From Candidatus Soleaferrea massiliensis AP7 (GTDB lineage Bacteria > Bacillota > Clostridia > Oscillospirales > Ruminococcaceae), in assembly GCF_000820765.1 (NCBI RefSeq), contig NZ_CCYH01000029.1:62001-126000 (forward strand): DNA of 64,000 nucleotides, read 5' to 3'. The notes beneath the pieces are model-generated. The model saw nothing but the letters and a program-made list of their open reading frames with translations, had not been told where the DNA came from and did not search any database. Below are positions 40,437 to 49,553 of the stretch, piece by piece. The position numbers were made by a program, and so were the translations under genes. Position 1 is the first letter of the stretch. Each line of letters starts with the position of its first letter.

Positions 40437-40731
40437 CTATTTGAATGTCTCCAGCTTATCGGCCAGTGCCGTCGATGTAGAAAGAATCAGGATAGGCATG
40501 GGCCTTAAACCCCGCAGGGTCTTTAATAGTTCCATTCCGTCTGCTTCAGGAAAACAGGCATTGAGAATAACCAGATCGTATTCCTTACCCGCCAGCACCG
40601 TCAGCCCTTCCCGGATGTTTAAGGTATAATAGGCATCTGTTTTTCACTATCTACATTGTACTTGATGTACTTGCAGGTTTGTAAATCATGGTCAATAATT
40701 AAAACTCTGTTTTCCGCAATACTTACCCCTT
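40437..40731 (-). pseudogene. Frameshifted response-regulator receiver remnant
   Basis: Reading the minus strand from about 40731, the frame gives a receiver start (ENRVLIIDHDLQTCKYIKYN). It then shifts by one base near 40640 and continues as DAYYTLNIREGLTVLAGKEY, DLVILNACFPEADGMELLK and PMPILILSTST, ending at TAG 40437-40439. The phosphoacceptor position reads Asn (ILNACFP). The output domain is missing. This is a decayed response regulator, probably of the OmpR type found with vancomycin-type or mobile-element two-component systems, although the family is uncertain. Confidence 0.6.
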
Positions 40732-40822
40732 TCCCGGAAAAGGCTCGATCAGCATAATCGAAAGGTCTTACCTCCACCGCTATATTTCGCAGATTATTGC
40801 TTGACTAAATAAAATGAAATGT

Positions 40823-43800
40823 TCACAAAGTGCCTTTTTCACTAAGTTTGTTTTTGGCCTTCAATAGTGGCCGGACGAACGTAAAATCGCAGACATCACC
40901 ATTGTCGTTGATATAGAACACGGTTAGAATTTCACATGGACCACATTTTTCAGCAGCCGAGTCCAGTCGCTCTCCATAAAAACTAACGCTTGTTTCTCCT
41001 TCCTTATAGGCTTTTAATAACGCTTCCCTAGACATTGTCTTCATAGCCTCTTCTTGACAATCTGGATGTAGTAATTTTTTTACAGCTTCAAGAAAATCAT
41101 CATAGTTATCATTCTTAAGAGCAATTGATGCTATATATTCACCTGCTTCCATGAGGGAATATCGATTGCAACTTAGGTTAACGGAGAATATCAGTGGATA
41201 ATATGTAGCAATTGCACCAACCATTTTGCTCAACTCACCTATATTCGTTGTTGCACCATCCATTGGTAATGTCGAGTGACCTTGATACAGGTAATTTTCT
41301 TTCTCCATTTCAGGAGAGTAGAAGGCATAATCATTTTTTCCATGGCGCTTTACATGATATAATGCGGTATCCGCCTTTTTGTAAAGAGTAGAGAAGTCGT
41401 CTACACCGGTTTTACCAAGTACTGCCCCGATACTACAATGCATGGATTGTTCATCTTTTTCTCCAATGACAATAGAAGACAGCTTACGCAGTAAAGACGA
41501 TAGAGAATTTTTCAGGCCTTCTTCGCCTGAAGCATTTGGTAGAAAGATGAGGAATTCATCGCCTCCAATTCTGCCTATTATATCCGAATGCCTAAAATGT
41601 CCGAGTAAGATATCCCCAATCGCACGCAGTGCCCTGTCACCTTCGTTATGACCCAGCGTGTCATTGATTGTTTTTAAATCATCCAGATCAAGAACTAAAA
41701 GAACGCAGTAATTCCCTCCTCGCAGCAATTTTTCCTGAACACGAGCCTCTACGGTAGAACGATTATAGAGCCTGGTCAGACCATCACGTTGGGCGCGAAT
41801 AATAAGATCGTCTTCTTTGAGTTTATCTATTGTTACGTCATCCATATAAATCGTGGCGGTAACTGGCTTTCCATCTCCGCCCAATGCTAAGAAATAGCGA
41901 GCCTTTAACCAAACTGTATTATTTCCGGATGCCCGTCTCTCGAAGATCCATTCTCCTTCACATGGATTTCCAGCGAGAATGTTTCTGTAAAAATCGAGGT
42001 ATGTTTCCGTACTATCTTGCGAAATATATGAGTGTGCTATTACACTGTCAGGCACATTCTCGACAACTGCTGGCAGGCCCAGCAGTTGTCGCATCTTCTC
42101 TGGCAGATAAGCGGTTTTGCTTGAAATATTATATGTGTAGATAAGACGATCCGTGTTCTCGACTACAAGTCGGTAGCTCTCCTGACTGACGCGCAACTCA
42201 TCAATGAGATTATGACGTTCGGTGTTATCAAGGTATGTTGTAATATATCCGACGTTCCCTTTGCTATCCACAAAACGCGCTCCGTTTGCAGAGAGCCAAA
42301 TGAGTTCACCATCTTTTTTCACAATACGATATTCAAACGAATAGTGGTCGGGACGATTATCATACACTTCACGCATTTTTTTTGTTATCATATCGACATC
42401 TTCAGAATAGACCGCACCACTGATTCCGCATTGTATAAAAGATAAAATTTCCTCATGATTATAACCGAGTTTCCTGGGTAAATTACCTATCATAATCGGA
42501 GGAAGCCCCCCAGTTTGATAACGCAAGATAATCATCTCTGGGCTGAACCGATCAATCAGCTCACAGAAATAAAGGCTCTGCGTTAGTTCATCAGATGTAG
42601 CTTTTAAAGCGGATTTGAGCGCTGCTTCATTTTTTTTCTGATTATCAATAATACGGAACAATGTGATTTCCAGGACATCATCGTCGTAGGGGTTGTTCAC
42701 ACGCAATACAATGGTTTCAACCCAATGCAATACTCCATCGTCTCCTACCTGCCGATGTTCCAGCCTTACCGTATTCTTTCCCTGCCCAAAGGCATCAAGT
42801 AAATTCTGGCGAGAAAAAGTAGTGCGAAATGCTTTTTTATCTTCCTCTTGTATAGTTTTAATAATATCCTCAACAAACTGGTCATAAACACCATGTTCGG
42901 CCATCTTTTTTACAAAGAAGGTATCACTTTCAAGTATATGATAGTTGTTTTGCGTCAGATTTACAGCAATCGACAAGGGATATTCAATGCTGATAGCCTT
43001 ATATATCCCAGCAAATCCAAACGCTTTATTTTTATCAAGTATGCGTTCGTCCGTAACTTCTTTACAGGTCACAATAGCGGAAACAGGTTTATTGTCTTGA
43101 CCAAATACACTATTGAACTCCATGCGGAACCAACAATATTCACTATCTTTTCCTTTTGTACGACACTCGGCAGTACCCACCCTGTCACCACACTCGATCC
43201 GGTTAAAGAAATCTAACCATTTATCCACGCTCTCTGAAGCCACAATGCCAGCGCTTACAAAATAATTTGGTGCGTCCGGGAGTGAAGTGGGAATTCCGAA
43301 CATCGTGGCAGTTTCCTCCGACAATTCCATGCAATGGTCGGCTATAAGATACCGATAAATCATTCTATCGCTAAATTTTACGGCGGTTTGGTATTCTTCC
43401 TCTCGTATCCGCAAAGCATCCTGTGCACGGTGTTGTTCAGTTACATCAAAAATCTGTGCATAGGCGCGCATCACACAGTCTTCGCCGCGTACTGACCTAA
43501 GAGTATCCATAGCATATCGGACACTTCCGTTTTGATGCAGAAAACGGTATTCGATGGTCATAGTCTGTGGCTGTTCTCTCAGATGATTTAAGGCTGATCT
43601 TACATATTCCCGATCTTCTGATAAAACTATTGCAAGGGGGTCAGCTTTCGTGAGATCGCGAAAATCCTCGTAGCTGTACCCGTTCATTCGGAGTGTCCCC
43701 TCGCTGATAAACTCCAGATACATAGGTGCATCAAGCCGCCAACGACATACGCCACCGGGAGCATTTTCCATAACTTGATTAAGCTCAGTTTCTGACGCCA

Positions 43801-46759
43801 ATCGAAGTTCTTCCGCTGATTTTCTGAAGGTTATATCGGTATAGATGCCGTAAAAGTATAGATTATCACCGTCTAATACGACGGGGTTTGCAATTAAATT
43901 GACCCAGCGGATCCCGCCAGCTTTGGATAAAACACGCATATCAAAATTGAAGCGCTGCCGGGACCTTGTAGCCGCAGCAACAGCTATTCTCAATTTAGCA
44001 AAGTCATCGGGATGGACGCGTGACATAGCATCATTCATATCAAGGGATGGACGGTCATCCTCGGTGTATCCGAGGATGCGATAGGCTCCTTCGCTGAGGT
44101 AGGTGCGGTGGACTTTGCCGTTCATATACCGAAACACAGCCAGACCACTGGGTATGGAATTGATAATAGTTTGTATCTCCGTTTTATCACGCGCTAAGCT
44201 GGCCTCCAACCGCTTTTGTTCCGTGATGTCAATCATCACCGTAGTCACTACCACACCGTCGCCTTCACGTTTTAGAATCACAGCATTCATCTGCACCCAA
44301 CGATAGGATGCATCCTTACAGATATGACGAAATGTAATGGAGCCTGTGTCTGACCGTGACGTACCGTTAAGGACACTATCTGTCACCTCCAGAATTTTTG
44401 CTGTATCTTCTGGATGAATCGCATTTTTTATGCCACCTTTATACAAGTTTGGGTATTCGTCTAACGTATATCCAAACATCGTGGCAGCAACCTCGTTAAA
44501 GTACAACAACTCTGTTCCATTCGGGAATATCCTAATATCTTGCACTGCTCCAGGGATACTGTTGACAAGAACAGTGAGCTGCTCTGTCAGTTCACTGTTG
44601 TGTATCTCCAGCTTTTTGCGCTTCGTTACATTTTCAATGTAATGATAAAAAATGTAGCTTCCAGCCTTTTCTGCGAGGCAGCGCACCCTGCAATAGGTCC
44701 ATATAGGTTCCCCTCCTTCTACCAGGGGGTAGGAATAAATGGTACAATCGGCTTCATCATCTGTCCGGATTGCTGTCTCCAGCATTTCGATGAAGACAGA
44801 ACGCTGGTCTGGTGGAAAGCGGTCTTGGATATGATATTGCCAGGTTCGAAATGATTGCCGGGTAGCCCCCAGCTCTTTTAAAAATTTATCATTGATACGC
44901 AATGCCGCAATATTGCCTTTTTCATATTCCAAAATTACAGCACCACCCATAAACGTATTAAACAGTAAGGTGGCTTGAGCAGAGGTATTAAGAAAATCGA
45001 TAGAACCGTCAATACCTGGATGAAAGCGGCATTTGCCTTTATGGGTATCGTCATACTTTTCAATGAGCAGTTTCTCAAATTCCTCCACGGGGAGAGGTTT
45101 GGAAAAATAGTGGCCTTGCATAAAGAAGCAGCTTATGCTTTTCAGATATTCTGCATGTTGATATGTTTCAACCCCCTCCGCAATGACAGGGAGTTTAATG
45201 GAATGCGCCATGCGTACAATGGCACTAAGAATGTTACCGCCACGGTCGCTATCTATATCCTCAGCGATGAATTTCATATCAAGCTTGAGAATGTCCACCG
45301 GCACATCTTTCAGCATATTCAATGAGGAATACCCACTACCAAAATCATCCATCTCAATATGAAATCCGCATTTTTGTAGCTCCGCTACGATTCGAATAAG
45401 TTGTTTCGGATTTTCCATGTATGCAGATTCAGTAATTTCCAAATGTAACATATCTGGTGTAAGACGGTACTTTGACACTAAATCTTTAAATATATCAACA
45501 AGGTCAGGTAGATAAAAATCACGCCGTGAAACATTGACAGAGATGGAGGGAAGGGGTATTCCTTTATCGTGCCACTGTCGAATCTGTATGCAGACCCGTT
45601 CCCACATATATCGATCCATCTCACAGATAAATCCATTACGTTCAAATACAGGAATGAATTTCCCCGGTAAAAGTATACCCTTTTGTGGATGCAGCCAGCG
45701 TATTAAAGCCTCCGCACCAATGATGCCGCCAGTATCATAATTATACTGAGGTTGATAGTAGACGATAAACTCTCCATTAGAGAGCGCCTGTTTCATCGTA
45801 GAATCAATCTCTTGCTCCTCCACAATCTCCATGCGCATGGATTCGTCATACCATGCGTAATTTTTTCTATAGTTACCCTTAATGGAATTAAGGGCCATAA
45901 GAGCGCGATCACACATAACGCCTACATTAATAAGAGGACTCTCAACGCGATAGAGGCCAAGGCGGATTGAAAAGTTATAGTCAGGGTAGACTTGGCAAAG
46001 CTGCTCAAGCGTGTGTTCATAAAGTTTTTGTGCCTCGAGCTGGCTGGACGCCCAAAGAGAAACAAAGTGGTCGGCATCCCAATGTCCATAGGTTAATCCA
46101 CCGTGCAGACCGTTTCCTTTTTTGCTTTCCATATATTTTTCTCCGATGTCCAGAAGTAACTGGTCACCGGCTGCAACACCAAAAGTATCATTAAACACTT
46201 TGAAATTATCAATGTCCCATCGGGCAATCACGTATTCCCCGTCCGCATGTTCTTTCAAATATTTCTGTGTTTTACTACAAAATGACTCCTTGTTCCAAAT
46301 GCCAGTTTTCGGATCAATTTGCGAAATACGTGTCAACTCGGTACGCCACTTTGCTTCTTCCAACCGGCTGCTTTCTCTGATGGAGGAAAGAATATTTTCC
46401 ACACGATATTGAACGGTTTCCGGTTTATAGGGCTTTGTGATTACATCTATCGCACCCATTTGGAGCGCCTTATGCTGGCCCCGCATGTCGTCACAATTTG
46501 CTACAACCACCACAGGTATGCGGCGCATCGCCTGGCTTTTGCGTATCTTTTTTATGATGTTATAATCGTCTATGTCAGGGGTATTCATATCGAGAATTAC
46601 TATATCAACTTGAACTCCGCCACGTAACTGCTTCATTGTCTCTGCACAACTTTTTGTCTCAAGAACATGATACTTCTTATCAAAAATTCCTTTTAGAAGA
46701 AGGCGTGAATCCGTGTTGCCATCAACGATAAGCATTATCAAAGTATTAGTCACTTTCAT
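40823..46759 (-). CDS. Giant response regulator: REC, degenerate GGDEF, EAL, about eight PAS-like modules, GGDEF
   Basis: A cytoplasmic c-di-GMP protein of 1978 residues. The ATG at 46759 follows AGGAGG; a TTG start at 46783 is less likely. Order: receiver (1-125, phosphoacceptor in VILDMNTPD), degenerate GGDEF (about 150-295, GHWDADHF in place of GGDEF), intact EAL phosphodiesterase (about 320-575: GAEALIRW, NVSRRD, LEITES, DDFGSGYSSL, LKLDMKF, AEGVET), PAS-like modules (about 610-1640), and an active-type GGDEF near 1735 with an RHSD inhibitory site. After it comes a roughly 145-residue C-terminal module (YPLIFSVNLSCNRYSL) that resembles an internal one near 1270 (YPLSIAVNLTQNNYHIL). No TM segment is seen. 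The TetR gene and two palindromes upstream suggest its control. Confidence 0.92.
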   Translation of the reverse strand: MKVTNTLIMLIVDGNTDSRLLLKGIFDKKYHVLETKSCAETMKQLRGGVQVDIVILDMNTPDIDDYNIIKKIRKSQAMRRIPVVVVANCDDMRGQHKALQMGAIDVITKPYKPETVQYRVENILSSIRESSRLEEAKWRTELTRISQIDPKTGIWNKESFCSKTQKYLKEHADGEYVIARWDIDNFKVFNDTFGVAAGDQLLLDIGEKYMESKKGNGLHGGLTYGHWDADHFVSLWASSQLEAQKLYEHTLEQLCQVYPDYNFSIRLGLYRVESPLINVGVMCDRALMALNSIKGNYRKNYAWYDESMRMEIVEEQEIDSTMKQALSNGEFIVYYQPQYNYDTGGIIGAEALIRWLHPQKGILLPGKFIPVFERNGFICEMDRYMWERVCIQIRQWHDKGIPLPSISVNVSRRDFYLPDLVDIFKDLVSKYRLTPDMLHLEITESAYMENPKQLIRIVAELQKCGFHIEMDDFGSGYSSLNMLKDVPVDILKLDMKFIAEDIDSDRGGNILSAIVRMAHSIKLPVIAEGVETYQHAEYLKSISCFFMQGHYFSKPLPVEEFEKLLIEKYDDTHKGKCRFHPGIDGSIDFLNTSAQATLLFNTFMGGAVILEYEKGNIAALRINDKFLKELGATRQSFRTWQYHIQDRFPPDQRSVFIEMLETAIRTDDEADCTIYSYPLVEGGEPIWTYCRVRCLAEKAGSYIFYHYIENVTKRKKLEIHNSELTEQLTVLVNSIPGAVQDIRIFPNGTELLYFNEVAATMFGYTLDEYPNLYKGGIKNAIHPEDTAKILEVTDSVLNGTSRSDTGSITFRHICKDASYRWVQMNAVILKREGDGVVVTTVMIDITEQKRLEASLARDKTEIQTIINSIPSGLAVFRYMNGKVHRTYLSEGAYRILGYTEDDRPSLDMNDAMSRVHPDDFAKLRIAVAAATRSRQRFNFDMRVLSKAGGIRWVNLIANPVVLDGDNLYFYGIYTDITFRKSAEELRLASETELNQVMENAPGGVCRWRLDAPMYLEFISEGTLRMNGYSYEDFRDLTKADPLAIVLSEDREYVRSALNHLREQPQTMTIEYRFLHQNGSVRYAMDTLRSVRGEDCVMRAYAQIFDVTEQHRAQDALRIREEEYQTAVKFSDRMIYRYLIADHCMELSEETATMFGIPTSLPDAPNYFVSAGIVASESVDKWLDFFNRIECGDRVGTAECRTKGKDSEYCWFRMEFNSVFGQDNKPVSAIVTCKEVTDERILDKNKAFGFAGIYKAISIEYPLSIAVNLTQNNYHILESDTFFVKKMAEHGVYDQFVEDIIKTIQEEDKKAFRTTFSRQNLLDAFGQGKNTVRLEHRQVGDDGVLHWVETIVLRVNNPYDDDVLEITLFRIIDNQKKNEAALKSALKATSDELTQSLYFCELIDRFSPEMIILRYQTGGLPPIMIGNLPRKLGYNHEEILSFIQCGISGAVYSEDVDMITKKMREVYDNRPDHYSFEYRIVKKDGELIWLSANGARFVDSKGNVGYITTYLDNTERHNLIDELRVSQESYRLVVENTDRLIYTYNISSKTAYLPEKMRQLLGLPAVVENVPDSVIAHSYISQDSTETYLDFYRNILAGNPCEGEWIFERRASGNNTVWLKARYFLALGGDGKPVTATIYMDDVTIDKLKEDDLIIRAQRDGLTRLYNRSTVEARVQEKLLRGGNYCVLLVLDLDDLKTINDTLGHNEGDRALRAIGDILLGHFRHSDIIGRIGGDEFLIFLPNASGEEGLKNSLSSLLRKLSSIVIGEKDEQSMHCSIGAVLGKTGVDDFSTLYKKADTALYHVKRHGKNDYAFYSPEMEKENYLYQGHSTLPMDGATTNIGELSKMVGAIATYYPLIFSVNLSCNRYSLMEAGEYIASIALKNDNYDDFLEAVKKLLHPDCQEEAMKTMSREALLKAYKEGETSVSFYGERLDSAAEKCGPCEILTVFYINDNGDVCDFTFVRPLLKAKNKLSEKGTL

Positions 46760-46823
46760 AAATTTACCTCCTATTCTTTTCAATCCAGCATTCTAATGGC
46801 ATGCATACCAAAAACAAAACGTT

Positions 46824-46846
46824 CTGTGTCCTTTACCGAGACACAG
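46824..46846. promoter_or_regulatory. Palindromic operator site A
   Basis: TGTGTC, 9-bp spacer, GACACA, extended by C and G at the ends. It lies about 65-85 bp upstream of the giant c-di-GMP gene and shares sequence and spacing with site B. It is probably a binding site for the adjacent TetR protein. Confidence 0.65.
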
Positions 46847-46879
46847 CTACGCAAAAAAATGAGCGATCGTCTCACCGCC

Positions 46880-46902
46880 GTGTGTCCCTATATGAGACAC
46901 AC
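46880..46902. promoter_or_regulatory. Palindromic operator site B
   Basis: TGTGTC, 9-bp spacer, GACACA, extended by G and C at the ends. Its centre is 56 bp from that of site A, a little over five helical turns. Confidence 0.65.
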
Positions 46903-46908
46903 AGTGTT

Positions 46909-46942
46909 ATAAGAATGGCCGCCCGCAGACGGCCATTCTTAT
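46909..46942 (-). terminator. Hairpin at the end of the TetR gene
   Basis: A 13-bp perfect stem (ATAAGAATGGCCG and its complement) with an 8-nt loop overlaps the TetR stop codon by one base. No long T tract follows on the minus strand, so it may only partly stop transcription into the next gene. Confidence 0.55.
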
Positions 46943-47601
46943 TATGTCTTAATAGCAGCAAGGACTGCTTCCACATAACAGTTAATTATTTGTTTTGCCG
47001 ATATGCAATTCTCAACGTCACTATACATTTCCGGAGCGACGGCAAGTCGTGATAACATACCAGAGAATGACGTAGATATCCATGCATGAGTTAACTTCAA
47101 ATCAAGATCACTGCGAAAACTACCATTCTCAATACCTTCTTCCAAAAGACCCTGGATATAACCATACCTGCGTTCTTTGTATCCATGACGCTGAAATTCA
47201 AGTGTGGGACCGAGCAATTCGTGAGGAGGTGTTTCCCCTTGCCGTTTCCAAAAAGCCTCCAGTTCCTGCATTACAATAATTGATGGCATTCCTGGTTGAA
47301 AAAGGTAGACATGCATCCTTAATGCAAATTCCAACTGCTGCAAAGTGCTCAGTCCATCCACGCTGTATGATCTAAACAGCTTTTCATATTGCTCATTAAA
47401 GGTACTCATATATTGATAAGTGGCAGCACGTAAAAGATTCATTAATGTACCAAAGTAGCGTTGTAACGAACGGGTACTCAGATTTGCCTTCTCCGCAATT
47501 AACTCCCGGGTACAGTTTGAAATACCATCCGTCTCAAAGCAAGAGATAGTAGCCTCAATGGCAGCTTTTTTATTTCGATCTCGATCTTCTGCCGTAGGCA
47601 A
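46942..47601 (-). CDS. TetR-family transcriptional regulator
   Basis: A 219-residue repressor-type protein. The N-terminal HTH (residues 10-57: AAIEATISCFETDG, TRELIAEKANLSTRSLQRYFG) is typical of TetR, and the rest is an all-helical ligand and dimer domain. The start is TTG at 47601, with AAAAGGGG about 10 bp upstream; no better ATG exists. It is encoded just upstream of, and in the same direction as, the giant c-di-GMP gene, with two TGTGTC-N9-GACACA palindromes between them. These are the obvious candidate operators. The ligand is not predictable. Confidence 0.85.
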   Translation of the reverse strand: MPTAEDRDRNKKAAIEATISCFETDGISNCTRELIAEKANLSTRSLQRYFGTLMNLLRAATYQYMSTFNEQYEKLFRSYSVDGLSTLQQLEFALRMHVYLFQPGMPSIIVMQELEAFWKRQGETPPHELLGPTLEFQRHGYKERRYGYIQGLLEEGIENGSFRSDLDLKLTHAWISTSFSGMLSRLAVAPEMYSDVENCISAKQIINCYVEAVLAAIKT

Positions 47602-47782
47602 TAGGTATTCACCCCTTTTCTGAACTAGTATATTAAGGCCTGTTTTAAAAAATTAGTCATTGTTTATTATACCTCCAAGTTCGACACAAAACAAGTGATT
47701 TTATATAGTTTCCGAATCATTATTTAGCTAATAAAATGAGCCTGTAATATAATGATTGGATTTATGTTAAAATAGGGTATAG

Positions 47783-48219
47783 GGAGATATCCTGCTATAT
47801 CCGCCTCGCCATCGACAGCAGGTCCGTCCAATGCGAATATGCCAAGCCGCTCCGGGTCATGGCGGAAACCGGCGCATGCAGTACGTTTGCCAAACGCTAT
47901 GCCCATCAGAAATCTTACTATCCCATTCTGAGGGATTTCTACGAATACGGTCTGAGCAAAGCGGACCTTGCCCGCAAATACGGCCTGCGTATCTCAGATG
48001 TGTTTTCCATATTCGATCTGTATCTGAGGGAGCTGATCACCATTTACCAGACGATCCATTCCGTATCCTATAAAAGGCAGGCCGTACAGCCTGCAATACC
48101 TCTGCCATGCGGCCCTGGAGCGGCTGGCGGATATCCGGAACCGGCACAGGTAACCCGCTTTCAGAATACCCGATGTGTTCCGTCCTTTGGCAAGGACAGC
48201 CGCGCTTTTCGTTCCCATT
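47783..48219 (+). pseudogene. Truncated duplicate of the pseudo-phosphoesterase gene (direct repeat copy 2)
   Basis: This matches 27173-27680 closely but begins in mid-gene, without a start codon or ribosome binding site of its own. It lacks 74 bp corresponding to 27463-27536 (frameshift) and stops matching about 70 bp past the original stop position. Only the HTH-like C-terminal region is represented (GLSKADLARKYGLRISDVF). The junction at 47783 follows unrelated AT-rich DNA. It is a decayed segmental duplication. Confidence 0.85.
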
Positions 48220-48237
48220 TACAGGCCCATCCAGAAG

Positions 48238-48271
48238 AAAAAAGCTCTCTGATTTCTCAGAGAGCTTTTTT
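48238..48271. terminator. Bidirectional terminator
   Basis: A 15-bp perfect stem (AAAAAAGCTCTCTGA and its complement) with a 4-nt loop gives T tracts on both strands. Confidence 0.8.
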
Positions 48272-48303
48272 CGATTATATTGCAGATAAAATGGACCGCA
48301 ACA

Positions 48304-48348
48304 AAAGCACAATGCCGGCGAAACACACCTCCGCCGGCATTGTGCTTT
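48304..48348 (-). terminator. Terminator of the AraC/GyrI-like gene
   Basis: A 17-bp perfect stem (AAAGCACAATGCCGGCG and its complement) with an 11-nt loop lies about 80 bp past the stop of the minus-strand regulator. The T tract is short. Confidence 0.65.
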
Positions 48349-48429
48349 CCTCATGTTATCCGAATAAAACGCCTGACCGTATAGTTCGGTCCATCTTATT
48401 ATATAATAATCCTGACCTCTTGATTTGGA

Positions 48430-49293
48430 TCATTTTATTGGGATATGGATTTTGACCTCATTGTCCGGGTCGTCAAACGACCGCACCTTTCGTTCATATA
48501 CCTCGAAATCCTCGCGGTCATCCAATTCTTCCTTTGCCATCGGCAGCCATGTGCCAAAGATGTACTGATAGGTTTTAAACAGGTTTGCAAAGGTTCCCCG
48601 ATGGGTGAACACGGCATATCTTCCCCCGCTGAGCGTTTTTCTGGCCAGCGCCGGCGGCAAACCGTCGAAGTTCTGCACCGGACTGCCCACCATCGCCAAA
48701 AAACGCACATCCCCGTCCTTGCTGTAGATGGTCGGCTGCGTTTCACAGATGCCGTATCCTGTCCCTGTGAAAGCATAGACATCCTGATAGTACCGCAGAA
48801 ACCGATCCCACAACTCCGGAAGCCGGTTATCGGAAAGCGAAGTCGTCGCCCGCAGGCCGGCTATCTTCGTTTCCTCCAGATAGAGAATTTCAGGGGCATG
48901 GGATATGTTGTTCGCAATATGACGCACATCTTTGGGGGCCAGCTCCCTTTTGGCATACACCACAAGATCAAGCCCCGCTTTCCGGTATTCCGCCGGACTG
49001 CTGCCGAAAACGGCTTTAAACGCCCTGCTGAACGCTTCGGATGATTCAAATCCACAGTCGAGCGCAATATCAAGGATCCGCCTGTCGGTATGAAGAAGCT
49101 TCTGCGAGGCGTTATACAGTCTGCGTCTGTTGATATACCGGCCGACCGATTCGCCCAGCACAGCGGAGAACAGCCGCGTCATGTGGCAATAGGAATAGCC
49201 GGTTTCCCTTGACACATCGCTTAAGCCGATCTCTTCATCCAAATGCTCCTCGATATATTCGACTGCCCTTTCCAAGGGGGATAATTGTTTCAA
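48430..49293 (-). CDS. AraC-family regulator with GyrI-like effector-binding domain
   Basis: A 287-residue regulator. TTG at 49293 is preferred because AGGAGG lies 8 bp upstream; an upstream ATG at 49320 would place that site inside the gene. The N-terminal AraC HTH pair spans about 1-105 (AVEYIEEHLDEEIGLSDVS, ILDIALDCGFESSEAFSRAF). The C-terminal ~160 residues are a GyrI/SOUL-like ligand-binding fold (RYAVFTHRGTFANLFKTYQYI, IHIPIK), as in Rob and SoxS-related drug-responsive regulators. It is divergent from the UvrA-like ABC gene, so it may activate that gene in response to a small hydrophobic compound; this role is inferred. Confidence 0.88.
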   Translation of the reverse strand: MKQLSPLERAVEYIEEHLDEEIGLSDVSRETGYSYCHMTRLFSAVLGESVGRYINRRRLYNASQKLLHTDRRILDIALDCGFESSEAFSRAFKAVFGSSPAEYRKAGLDLVVYAKRELAPKDVRHIANNISHAPEILYLEETKIAGLRATTSLSDNRLPELWDRFLRYYQDVYAFTGTGYGICETQPTIYSKDGDVRFLAMVGSPVQNFDGLPPALARKTLSGGRYAVFTHRGTFANLFKTYQYIFGTWLPMAKEELDDREDFEVYERKVRSFDDPDNEVKIHIPIK

Positions 49294-49450
49294 GCCGGCA
49301 CCTCCTTTCTTTGTTTTCATTATACCATATTTGATTTTATATCTCCAGACCAACATAACTCAGCAAAAAATATCATGAATGGGACGCGATCCTTTGTTAT
49401 GATATCATGTGATATTCATGATGTTTTGAACAGCAAAGGAGTGTAATGGA

Positions 49451-49549
49451 ATGGAAGAAACAAAGAAAACCGCGGCGGATATTCTCACCGCGCTGGTGAT
49501 TGCGTTCCTGTTGTGGTATGATAGTAAATGGAAGAGAAATGAGGTGTAA
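49451..49549 (+). CDS. Short membrane peptide, possible leader of the UvrA-like gene
   Basis: A 32-codon ORF with AAAGGA about 11 bp upstream. It has a charged N-terminus (MEETKKTAAD), a single hydrophobic segment (ILTALVIAFLLW) and a basic end (KWKRNEV). It ends 4 bp before the ATG of the UvrA-like gene, which suggests translational coupling or attenuation. It is not similar to anything I recognise. Confidence 0.45.
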   Translation: MEETKKTAADILTALVIAFLLWYDSKWKRNEV

Positions 49550-49553
49550 GCAG

